A stretch of 64,000 nucleotides of DNA, taken from positions 1 through 64,000 of the forward strand of contig NZ_JACOFV010000014.1 of assembly GCF_014284255.1 (NCBI RefSeq). The letters are read 5' to 3'. The stretch is from Cognatundibacterium jejuense (GTDB taxonomy: Bacteria > Pseudomonadota > Gammaproteobacteria > Burkholderiales > Burkholderiaceae_D). Positions 35,071 to 44,400 of this stretch are shown here, piece after piece. Position 1 is the first letter of the stretch; each line of letters opens with the position of its first letter. The notes under the pieces are model-generated. The model was not told the origin of the DNA and searched no databases. It worked only from the letters and a program-made list of their open reading frames with translations. The position numbers and the translations under genes are program-made.

Positions 35071-35086
35071 TGTGCGGAAACGGACA
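35071..35086. promoter_or_regulatory. Palindromic site, copy at 35071
   Basis: TGTGC-GGAAAC-GGACA on the plus strand; minus TGTCC-GTTTCC-GCACA followed by GA. It fits the core exactly and lies between paralog 3 (minus) and the small lmo0937-like gene (plus). Confidence 0.6.
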
Positions 35087-35287
35087 TATGACTAAAAACA
35101 AACAAAAAATTACTAAAATAAATCGTACATAAAAAAATCAATGTTTCTATTTGTGCTCTGGCGCACCGACAGGCCAGGTAATTTTTCTGATCATAGGTAT
35201 TCAGGCGCTATCGATCGTTGCTATGTATTAAGACATAACGACATCAAACAAATTTGCTTCTATTTAAACCATCACTCGGAGAAACTC

Positions 35288-35434
35288 ATGCTCTATACGA
35301 TTGCTGTCGTCTTAATTATTCTGTGGCTGATTGGGATGGTGAGCGCCTATACCATAGGTGGGTTCATTCACGTACTGTTAGTGATCGCTGTGATTATGAT
35401 ACTGCTGCGACTAATTAGCGGAAGAGGCATTTAA
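35288..35434 (+). CDS. Small two-helix membrane protein (lmo0937 family)
   Basis: The 48-residue protein MLYTIAVVLIILWLIGMVSA... has two hydrophobic helices and a short charged end (SGRGI), matching the lmo0937 family of small membrane proteins common near stress genes. GGAG lies seven bases upstream of ATG 35288. A longer frame upstream does not match. Its role is unknown. Confidence 0.85.
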   Translation: MLYTIAVVLIILWLIGMVSAYTIGGFIHVLLVIAVIMILLRLISGRGI

Positions 35435-35797
35435 ATGCTTTAAATCTATACCTAAAGTAGTAGTCGATCAGTGCAAATTGATTTACAGGGTTCAATGAAG
35501 TACATCAGTATACTGATCGAAATAAACTTTACGCTTATGTACAGATTCGATAGTAACAAGCATTTCGCTGTACGCAACGATATTTATGTCACTATGTGCT
35601 CTATCGCACATACAAGATGTAACAATTAGAGCAACCTAACAACAAATACCGCATGACGTAGAAGTGCAAGCAATGTCGTTCAGTGTTAGAAATTTCCCCA
35701 AAAATTTTATGTGAAATTGGTGTTAATCAATAACTCGTAGTGTGCTGCATTGAACACTTGCCGTAACATCAACATCGCTTTCAGGTAAAGAAACGTT
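35435..35797. other. Control region upstream of Crp/Fnr paralog 4
   Basis: No gene is supported in 363 bases. It contains a perfect palindrome ATCAGTATACTGAT (35504-35517), a weak copy of the shared site (35528-35543, TTTAC-GCTTAT-GTACA followed by GA) and the best copy of all (35595-35610). Confidence 0.55.
35595..35610 (+). promoter_or_regulatory. Palindromic site, copy at 35595 (perfect arms)
   Basis: ATGTGC-TCTATC-GCACAT is a perfect six-base inverted repeat with Crp-like spacing, followed by ACAAG, 187 bases upstream of paralog 4. Confidence 0.7.
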
Positions 35798-36517
35798 ATG
35801 AACCCGAGTACGAAACCGCATGAAAACCATTTGTTAGCTTGCATGCCGGAAGATGTACTAGCAAGATTAGTTTCAAAACTCGAATCTTTTGATATGCCAC
35901 TAGGCAAAGTTCTATATGAATCGGGGGGGGTGCAAAACTACGTCTTCTTCCCGACTACAGCCATTGTCTCTTTGCTTTATGTTCTCGAGGATGGTGGATC
36001 GGCCGAGATTGCCGTGGTTGGCAATGAAGGCATCGTTGGTGTGTCTTTGTTTATGGGAGGCGAATCAACACCTAGCCGTGCCGTTGTGCAGAGCGCAGGA
36101 GCGGGTTTTCGACTATCTGCCTCCGCCATCAAGGAAGAATTCAACAGAGCCGGACCTGTTCTACATCTTTTACTCCGTTACACGCAGGCACTTATTACGC
36201 AAATGTCGCAGACTGCCGTATGCAACCGTCACCATACGCTGGATAAGCAGCTATGCCGTTGGCTGTTACTCAGTCTGGATCGATTGAATGGCGTAGATTT
36301 GATCATGACCCAGGAACTCATCGCTAATATGTTAGGTGTGCGGCGTGAAGGTGTAACCGAAGCAGCACTCAAATTACAAAATGCAGGCTTGATTAGCTAT
36401 ACGCGTGGCCATATTAAAATTCTGGATAGAATTGGTCTGGAAAAACGAACGTGCGAATGCTATATGGTTGTAAAGAAAGAATACAATCGCCTGCTTCCTG
36501 AAAGAACGGCGACATAA
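35798..36517 (+). CDS. Crp/Fnr-family transcription regulator, paralog 4
   Basis: The 239-residue protein is the most regular of the four: a barrel (YVFFPTTAIVSLLYVLEDGGSAEI), the CNRHHTLDKQLCRWLL block, an HTH with LIANMLGVRREGVTEAALKLQ, and CECY near the end. The recognition helix keeps Arg-Arg-Glu and has Glu in place of Crp Arg185. A G8 tract (35923-35930) early in the gene encodes S-G-G-V and could slip. With a perfect-arm palindrome upstream it is a good candidate for a self-regulated master of the set. The ligand is unknown. Confidence 0.9.
   Translation: MNPSTKPHENHLLACMPEDVLARLVSKLESFDMPLGKVLYESGGVQNYVFFPTTAIVSLLYVLEDGGSAEIAVVGNEGIVGVSLFMGGESTPSRAVVQSAGAGFRLSASAIKEEFNRAGPVLHLLLRYTQALITQMSQTAVCNRHHTLDKQLCRWLLLSLDRLNGVDLIMTQELIANMLGVRREGVTEAALKLQNAGLISYTRGHIKILDRIGLEKRTCECYMVVKKEYNRLLPERTAT
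35923..35930 (+). repeat. Homopolymer G8 tract in Crp/Fnr paralog 4
   Basis: Eight G in codons 42-45. Slippage would truncate the regulator; the paralogs use other codons here. Confidence 0.5.
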
Positions 36518-36548
36518 TATTTTCCCTGCACTGACCAAAAATAAAAGG

Positions 36549-36773
36549 CTAAGGTATCACTTCATGTCGATCACACAGAACTTTTTCTACAGGTGTAATA
36601 CAAATAGCAATCGGATCACTGGCCGGGAAAGTTTCCCATAAAGCTTCATCGAGAGCAGCTTCTTCTGCTTTACTTTCTTGTATCAAGAGATCAGAGTCGA
36701 ATTGACCTGTTTTCTCCTTTACATCGACTTTTGCTGACGCAGGTAAGGGATGTAACTTGTTTTTTTTATGCAT
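36549..36773 (-). CDS. Small acidic protein with SDPIAI motif
   Basis: The 74-residue protein is hydrophilic, with a conserved block ALDEALWETFPASDPIAICI known from many small proteobacterial proteins of unknown role. AGGAG lies before the ATG. It is 82 bases downstream of the OmpA-family gene on the same strand and may belong to that transcript. Confidence 0.75.
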   Translation of the reverse strand: MHKKNKLHPLPASAKVDVKEKTGQFDSDLLIQESKAEEAALDEALWETFPASDPIAICITPVEKVLCDRHEVIP

Positions 36774-36855
36774 GCGATTCTCCTATACGTAGAGTTATCT
36801 GGGCAAATAAAAATCAAACATGGGAGTACCAACGTTACCCCCATATTCGAATGAT

Positions 36856-37725
36856 TTAGCGATTGACAATGTGCCCTGCGTCATCCGAAAGAATAATCTC
36901 AACGCGACGGTTCATCTGTCGATTTTCTGCCGTACTGTTATCTAATAATGGAAATTGTTCGCCATAGCCGTGCATTGTAATTCGTGCTCTTTGCACGCCC
37001 ATCAGTTGCAAAGCGCTGCTGACCGCATTGGCTCTACGTTCCGACAACTGCAAATTGTAGGCTGAACCACCGGTACTATCGGTGTGCCCCTCAATTAATA
37101 ATGTTTGCTGTTGATGCACTTGCAAAACAGTGGCTAATTTTTGTAGTTCACGCATCCCGTCAGGATTCAAGCGTGCATCATTGGTGCCAAATAAAAGATC
37201 CCCCAAGGTAATTACGATGCCGCGATCGGTATTTTTTGCTTTGAGATCTACCAGCTCTACTGATAAAGCCGTGACGTTTTGTTGTGCCGTCTGCGTATTC
37301 GCCTGGGCTACCTGCGCTGCATAAACTGCCTGATCTGCCCTATTCTTTTCCTGGTTCGCTTCCTGTGTTCGTTGATCGAGGCGCATCTCATCGCGTTCTT
37401 TTCCTGCATTAGCAATCTTATTTTCTGCATTCTTTTGTTTTGCCGCTTCTTTTGCAATGTCTATTTTTTTACCAGCGAGGTAAGCGAGTTTATCTATTTC
37501 TTCGCGACTTTCATTATTGCTTGCAGCATTATTTGCTAACACCATTGCATCATCCGCCTGACGCATTTCTATTGGTGCTAACTGGGCAATGCGTGGATTG
37601 TTTTGTGCCATCTGGTATTGCTGTCGCGTGTTATCTAATAAACTCGTCGATCTCGGCGCAGTGCTGCAAGCAGTCAACATTGCCACCATCAATAGCGCGC
37701 CTGGCGTCATAGAAATTTTATTCAT
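36856..37725 (-). CDS. OmpA-family lipoprotein with N-terminal DUF4398-like region
   Basis: The 289-residue lipoprotein (lipobox LTAC near residue 20) has a helical Ala/Gln-rich middle (about 30-160) similar to DUF4398. Its C-terminal OmpA peptidoglycan-binding domain contains IEGHTDSTGGSAYNLQLSERRA near residue 210. It anchors the outer membrane to peptidoglycan. It starts 41 bases after the DUF4398 gene and so forms an operon with it. A palindromic site lies upstream of that operon (38237-38252). Confidence 0.92.
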   Translation of the reverse strand: MNKISMTPGALLMVAMLTACSTAPRSTSLLDNTRQQYQMAQNNPRIAQLAPIEMRQADDAMVLANNAASNNESREEIDKLAYLAGKKIDIAKEAAKQKNAENKIANAGKERDEMRLDQRTQEANQEKNRADQAVYAAQVAQANTQTAQQNVTALSVELVDLKAKNTDRGIVITLGDLLFGTNDARLNPDGMRELQKLATVLQVHQQQTLLIEGHTDSTGGSAYNLQLSERRANAVSSALQLMGVQRARITMHGYGEQFPLLDNSTAENRQMNRRVEIILSDDAGHIVNR

Positions 37726-37766
37726 GATGTTTCTCCATTTTTGATTATTGATTTTTTTTGCTGCAT

Positions 37767-38168
37767 TTATTTGTTGTTCACGCGATTTAGCTCTTCGCGT
37801 AAAACCCTGATGTCTTCCTGCAAAGCCGTTGCCGCCTGCTGCGCTTTGGTTGAGCTCACTTTGGTTTGAGCAAGTTTGGCATCTGCTTGCGCCTGCGCTG
37901 CATAATCAGACGCAGCTTGATAGTCATGTGCGGCCATTGCCGTATTCGCCTGAGCAAGTTTTTCCCGGGCTGAGCGCATTTCTGCCGGCGCATATTCACC
38001 ACCGCCAACTGCTGCAGCACCATTCACTGCTGAAGTAGAAACAGCAACATCCGCCGTTGCTGGTGTCTGTAGATTGCTGCAAGCGCTGATTGTAAAAATA
38101 TATGCAAAAAAGCTGCTGGCAAAAATGAGGCGCAACAAATTTGATGCTTGAGGATGTGCGGTAAGCAT
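37767..38168 (-). CDS. DUF4398 domain lipoprotein
   Basis: The 133-residue protein has a lipobox TISAC and an Ala-rich helical part (EMRSAREKLAQANTAMAAHDY) typical of DUF4398. I use ATG 38168, which has GGAG seven bases upstream; the frame reaches 38189 without support. It is the first gene of the pair with the OmpA-family lipoprotein. Its function is unknown but envelope-related by location. Confidence 0.85.
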   Translation of the reverse strand: MLTAHPQASNLLRLIFASSFFAYIFTISACSNLQTPATADVAVSTSAVNGAAAVGGGEYAPAEMRSAREKLAQANTAMAAHDYQAASDYAAQAQADAKLAQTKVSSTKAQQAATALQEDIRVLREELNRVNNK

Positions 38169-38236
38169 TGTTTTCTCCGTAAAAGACAATCAGTAAATCT
38201 GAAATGACTTTGTATCCTGGACTGGCATATCGTATC

Positions 38237-38252
38237 TGTACGATGCCGCACC
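38237..38252 (-). promoter_or_regulatory. Palindromic site, copy at 38237 (DUF4398/OmpA operon)
   Basis: TGTAC-GATGCC-GCACC on the plus strand; toward the operon GGTGC-GGCATC-GTACA followed by GA. It lies 69 bases upstream of ATG 38168. Confidence 0.6.
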
Positions 38253-38310
38253 TAGTGCTATCCATCTGCTTTCGATCTACTTTCGATCTGTTCTTCATTC
38301 CGAGCCACTA

Positions 38311-38326
38311 TGTACGTCAGCGTACC
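38311..38326 (+). promoter_or_regulatory. Palindromic site, copy at 38311 (cyclic glucan synthase)
   Basis: TGTAC-GTCAGC-GTACC followed by TACAAG, 109 bases upstream of the glucan synthase start. It fits the core exactly and has the same tail as the copies at 33012 and 35595. Confidence 0.65.
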
Positions 38327-38434
38327 TACAAGCTTCGGTCATTGCTCTAAGATCAATAAAATGTGTGGTTCCCCCCGCAATCAATACCGTGATATCGAGA
38401 TTTAACTCATCGTCAAAAGAAAGTAGCGTGCCAT

Positions 38435-41400
38435 TTGAAAACTATCCAACAATACCTTTCCGATGGTTTTTACAGCTTGCGCACTAACTGGCTCATGAAG
38501 CGTCTATGGTTCCGTTCGCATCGACAACAAAACACGACGGAATCACCGTTACGGGCTGAACTGTTTAGCGCGCTACAGATGGAACAACATGGAAGAATTC
38601 TCGCGATAGGCCATGTACTGAGTCCCACTTTCCATTCAGATCAGCTTCTATCACGTTTATCAAATAACGAAGAAGTTATCGTCACTACCTGTGGTCTGCT
38701 GACCGAAGTAATCAAAGATGGTCACCAAGTCACTCCGGCCGCGGCATGGTTACTGGATAATTTTTATCTCATCGAAGACCAGATCAGAACAGCCAAACAT
38801 CATCTTCCTAAAAATTACAGTAAAGAGCTGCCCTGCCTTTCGACTGGCAATTGCACCGGGAAACCACGGGTGTATGGAATTGCTTTAGAAACGATATCGC
38901 ATGGCGATGGGCGCATCGACCCTGAAAATTTGCGCCACTTTATTATGGCTTATCAAGTCATCTCCACCTTAAAGCTAGGCGAGTTGTGGGCGATTCCTAT
39001 CATGCTAAGACTAGCTTTGATAGAAAACCTCCGCCGCGTGGCCGCGCGCCTGGCGACTACGCAAGAAAATCGCAAACTCGCGATTGTCTGGGCGGATGCC
39101 ATGATTACCACCGCCGAGAAGGATCCCAGCAATCTGATTCTATTGGTGGCTGACATGTCACGCTCACACCCGCCACTGGATAGTTCATTTGTCGCTGAGC
39201 TGGTAAGACGTCTGCAAGGTCAGGCGCCAACATTAATTTTGCCCTTGAATTGGTTGTCACAACGTCTTGCTGAAACAGGGCAAACGATAGAAAAATTAGT
39301 TCAGCAGGAATCGCAAAAGCAAGCCGCGGATCAAATTTCGATCAGCAATAGCATTGGCAGTTTACGGCTACTTAGCGCGATGGATTGGCGTGAATTTGTT
39401 GAAAGTATGAGCGCGGTGGACAAAGTCTTACAACAGGATCCGGCACAAGTTTATCTACATATGGATTTTGCAACGCGTGACCGTTATCGCCATGTTGTAG
39501 AAAGCATCGCAAAGCAAAGTGAATTATCTGAAGTCGATGTCGCAAAAGCCGCACTGGATTTAGCCAACAAAGAATTGATTAAACAGGTTCCACATGATCG
39601 TCGCTCGCACATTGGCTTTTTTTTGATTGATCAGGGTTTGCCAACACTCGAAGATGTGGCACATGTGAAGCTTAGTTTATGGGAGAAAATTTGCCGCAGT
39701 ACAAAAAAACATGCTTTTCTCATCTATACAGGCAGCATTGTATTGTTAAGCCTTATCGTCACAACATGCCTTGTGTTGCCGGCGATTGATCTGAAAGATA
39801 AATCATATTTGTTGGTCGCATTTTCTATCGTTTGTGTTTTAGTTGCCAGCCAATTTTCTGTCTCCGTTATCAATTGGTTAGCCACTCTGATGGCCGTACC
39901 GCATTCGCTGCCACGGATGGATTTTTCAAAGAGAATTCCGCAACAATGTAGTTGTCTGGTGGTAGTGCCTACCATGTTGTTTAGCACCGAAAATATAGAT
40001 GAATTATGTAATGCCATGGAAGTACGCTTTCTGGCAAACCAGGATTTTCATCTACAGTATGGCTTGCTGACGGATTTTTCGGATGCAGATCTGGAAAAAC
40101 TCGCTTCAGATGATGCTTTACTGGAACGGGCAACCCACCATATCGAGCAATTAAATATAAAGTATCCGCGTACAGGTGGTTCTTATTTTTTACTCTTTCA
40201 CCGGCCACGAATCTGGAATCCGCAAGAAAACAAATGGATGTCATTTGAGCGTAAGCGCGGCAAGTTAGCCAGCCTGAATGCATACTTGCGCGATTTGAGC
40301 GGCAATGCATTTTCTCTGGTGGTGGGTGACACCAGCGGTTTGGCTAAAATAAAGTACGTGATCACGCTCGATACAGATACCGAATTGCCACGTGACGCCG
40401 CCTCCTTATTTGTTGCGACAATGGCGCATATATTAAACAAGCCTAAATACGACGATCATCTTTGTCGGGTGACAGAGGGATATGGAATTTTACAACCCCG
40501 TATCACCGTAGGCATCCCCTCCTTGCATGCATCGAGGTATGAATTATTGTATGGCGGGGATGTGGGAATTGATCCCTACACCAGAACGGTGTCAGACGTG
40601 TATCAAGATATATTCAATGAAGGATCCTTCATCGGCAAAGGTATCTATGACGTTGATGTTTTTGAGCAGGCACTTGCGAACCGAATGCCAGAAAATCGGA
40701 TTTTAAGCCATGATCTTTTAGAAGGTTGCTATGCGCGCGCGGGCCTGCTTAGTGATATTCCATTGATCGAAGCCTATCCTGCTAGCTATCTTACTGATAT
40801 GCGTCGCCGCCACCGTTGGGTGCGTGGTGACTGGCAAATAGCTTCGTGGATGTTGAAAAATGTCCCAGGCTCTTTGACAGAAAATTCCGATGCAAAAAAG
40901 ACGTGCCAAAATCCACTTTCGTATCTCTCTCGCTGGAAATTATTTGACAATTTACGGCGTAGTGTCACGCCTCTGGCTCAGATCTTGTTTTTGCTCGTTG
41001 GATGGCTATTACTCTCATCACAGATCAGCCCCAGATTTTGGTCCTGGGCGCTGGTAATTTTATTGGCGTTTCCATCGATCTCCTCCTTTATATTAAATTT
41101 ATTCAAGAAACCGACAGATATTCTGCTATATCAGCATCTCGTCGCCTTAATTAAAAATACGAAGCTACAGCTGACGTATGCGTTTCTACACCTCTGTTTT
41201 TTGCCTTATGAGGCATGGGTAAATACCGATGCCATCCTGCGTACACAATGGCGTGTTTTATATTCGCATCAACACTTACTCGAATGGAACCCGTCTCACC
41301 TGGATATGCTATCAGGCAAGAATAGCTTTCTTTACGCCTTAAAAAAGATGTGGATTGGTCCGATGTTAGCGGGTGTGCTATTTATCGTCCTCACATCAGA

Positions 41401-44400
41401 CATGAACAGTAGCGTCTCCGCATGCGCCCCCTTTATCCTTTGTTGGCTATTTTCACCTCTCCTTGCTTACTGGATCAGCTTACCCAAAATACGCGAGATT
41501 CAACAGCTTACTGCGACACAAAATACGTTTCTGCATCTGCTATCCAGAAAAACCTGGCGCTTCTTCGAGACATATGTGGGTTCGCAAGATCATTGGCTGC
41601 CACCAGATAACGTGCAATTGGATCCAGTTGCAGTTGTCGCGCATCGTACATCTCCTACCAATATTGGTTTGTCTTTATTGGCAAATGTCGTTGCTTTCGA
41701 ATTTTCTTATATCTGTGCAGGACAACTTCTTACACGTACCAATAATACGTTTCAAAGCATGAAAGTATTAGACAGATATAAAGGCCATTTTTATAATTGG
41801 TACGACACCCTCACGCTGACTCCTTTACAACCGATGTACGTGTCAACGGTGGATAGCGGAAATTTATCTGGGCATCTGCTTACGTTACGCCCTGCATTGA
41901 TAGACTTAATTGAGCAACCGATTCTTCATCCTCGCTTATATCAAGGGCTCTACGATACGTTTGAAGCACTGACAGAGGCGTTGAATGGGATTCTCTCCCC
42001 TGTGATTTCGGTCATAAACGACAAGCTGATGCAACTTTTACAAACGCGCCCGCTATGTTTGCATACCACTTACTGCGATCTCAACAATTTAATTTCTCTG
42101 ATTGAAGAATCCAGAACCAGCTCACTAGGGCAGCCGGTCAATCCTGATGTTTCAATCTGGAGTACTGCCTTACTAAGCCAATGTCAAAGTCAGGTCGGCG
42201 AAATACTTTATCTGGCACCATGGATCAGCGATGCACAAATTCCAGTTTGCTTTGAACACTTTCCGCAATTAAAGGGAATACCTAGCTTAAAGCAATTGGC
42301 GAATTTAAGTTGCGTCCATCATCAGACAATGGCAGATAGTCTGGCGGTACATCAGTATGATCAGGATGAGGAAAAAAATAGCTCGTGGACTGCATTAATC
42401 ATTGAAGCGCAACACCGGGCCGAATTGCGTATCGCTGAAATACATCGTTTAGCCGACATGGCGACCACTTTTTCTGAGGTGCAATACGATTTTTTATACG
42501 ACACGACCACCCATTTATTGTCGATAGGTTACAACATCAATGAACGACGCTGCGATGTCAGTCGTTATGATTTACTGGCTTCGGAAGCGAGGTTGGCGTG
42601 TTTTATTGGTATCGCTCAAGGTCAGCTTCCACAAGAAAGTTGGTTTGCGTTGGGGCGTCAACTCACGATCGCCGGTAGTGAACCTATCTTGCTATCGTGG
42701 AGTGGCTCAATGTTTGAATATTTGATGCCGCTGCTGATTATGCCTACGTTTGAGCATACGCTACTGGAACAAACCTACCATGCAGCTGTAAAACGACAAA
42801 TTGAGTATGGCTTCCAGCGCGGCGTACCGTGGGGGATTTCTGAATCTGGTTACAACGCTTTTGATACTAATCTAAACTACCAATATCGCGCGTTTGGCGT
42901 ACCTGGCCTCGGGTTTAAACGCGGTCTGGGTGATGACCTGGTCATTGCGCCTTATGCTTCTATGATGGCGTTGATGGTTGAACCTGAAGCTGCATGCGAG
43001 AACCTGATGCAAATGGCAGCGGTTGGATTTTGTGGCGCTTTTGGCTTTTTTGAGGCGATAGATTACACGCCATCACGCTTGCCCCGTGGTCAGGATCACA
43101 CCTTGATCCATTCGTTTATGTCACACCATCAAGGTATGGGCTTATTGTCCTTAGCGTATCTATTATTAGACCAACCTCTGCAAGCACTGTTTGAGTCCGA
43201 TCCCTTACTCAAAGCAACCATACCTTTACTCTATGAGCGCGTGCCTAAAGTAACCGCGAAGTATGCCAACACCACAGAATTGGCTGATATCCGCAGTAGC
43301 ACCAACGAAGAGACCACCCCACTACGGGTTATTTCACAAGCGAATTCTAAAACACCAGAAGTGCAACTGCTCTCCAATGGACATTATCATGTCATGGTGA
43401 CCAGCGCCGGAGGTAGTTACAGTCGTTGGAATAATATGGCTGTGACTCGCTGGAAGGAAGATAGCACCTGTGATGACTGGGGCAGCTTTTGTTACGTGCG
43501 TGACGTTGAAACAGGACGTTTCTGGTCTACCGCTTTTCAGCCAAGCCTGGTCAATTCCCCTCAATATGAAGTTGTATTTTCTGAAGGTCGGGCTGAATTT
43601 CGCCGGCGCGATAATAATATCGACTTACATACTGAAATTGTCGTCTCACCAGAAGACGATATTGAATTGCGTCGTACCCGTATCATTAACCGTTCAGGGC
43701 GGCGACGGACGATAGAATTCACTAGCTATGCAGAAGTCGTATTGGCCTTGCCTGCTGCCGATAATTCGCATCCGGCTTTTAGTAAATTATTTGTCCAAAC
43801 CGAAATACTGCCTGAACAAGCGGCTATTTTATGCGTACGCCGTCCCCGCTCCAGCACCGAGCAAGTGCCAACGATGTTTCATTTAATGGCGCTACATGGT
43901 GTAAATGCCGATGAAGTTTCTTACGAAACTGACCGGCTGCAATTCATTGGCCGTAACAATACTTGCACCTACCCCAATGCCATGAAGCATTCTGGCCCCT
44001 TGTCGAATAGTGCCGGTTCAGTGCTTGATCCCATTGTCGCCATTCGCTATCAACTTACCTTAAACCCAGAACAAACTGCGACCATCGATATCGTCACTGG
44101 CATCGCAGAAACACGCGAGACGTGTCTGGCACTCATAGAAAAATATCAGGACCAACATTTGGCTGAACGCGTGGTCGACTTGTCTTGGACTCACAGTCAG
44201 GTTGTACTCCGTCAATTAAATATCAGTGAAAAAGACGCGCAACTCTATGCGCGACTGGCGAATTCTGTGATCTACGTTAATCCTCTGCTGCGTGCCAGCG
44301 AAGATATTCTGATGCAGAACCATCGAGGTCAATCTGCGCTCTGGAGCTACGCTATTTCAGGTGACGTGCCGATTGTCTTATTGCAAATTAGCAGTCAGGA

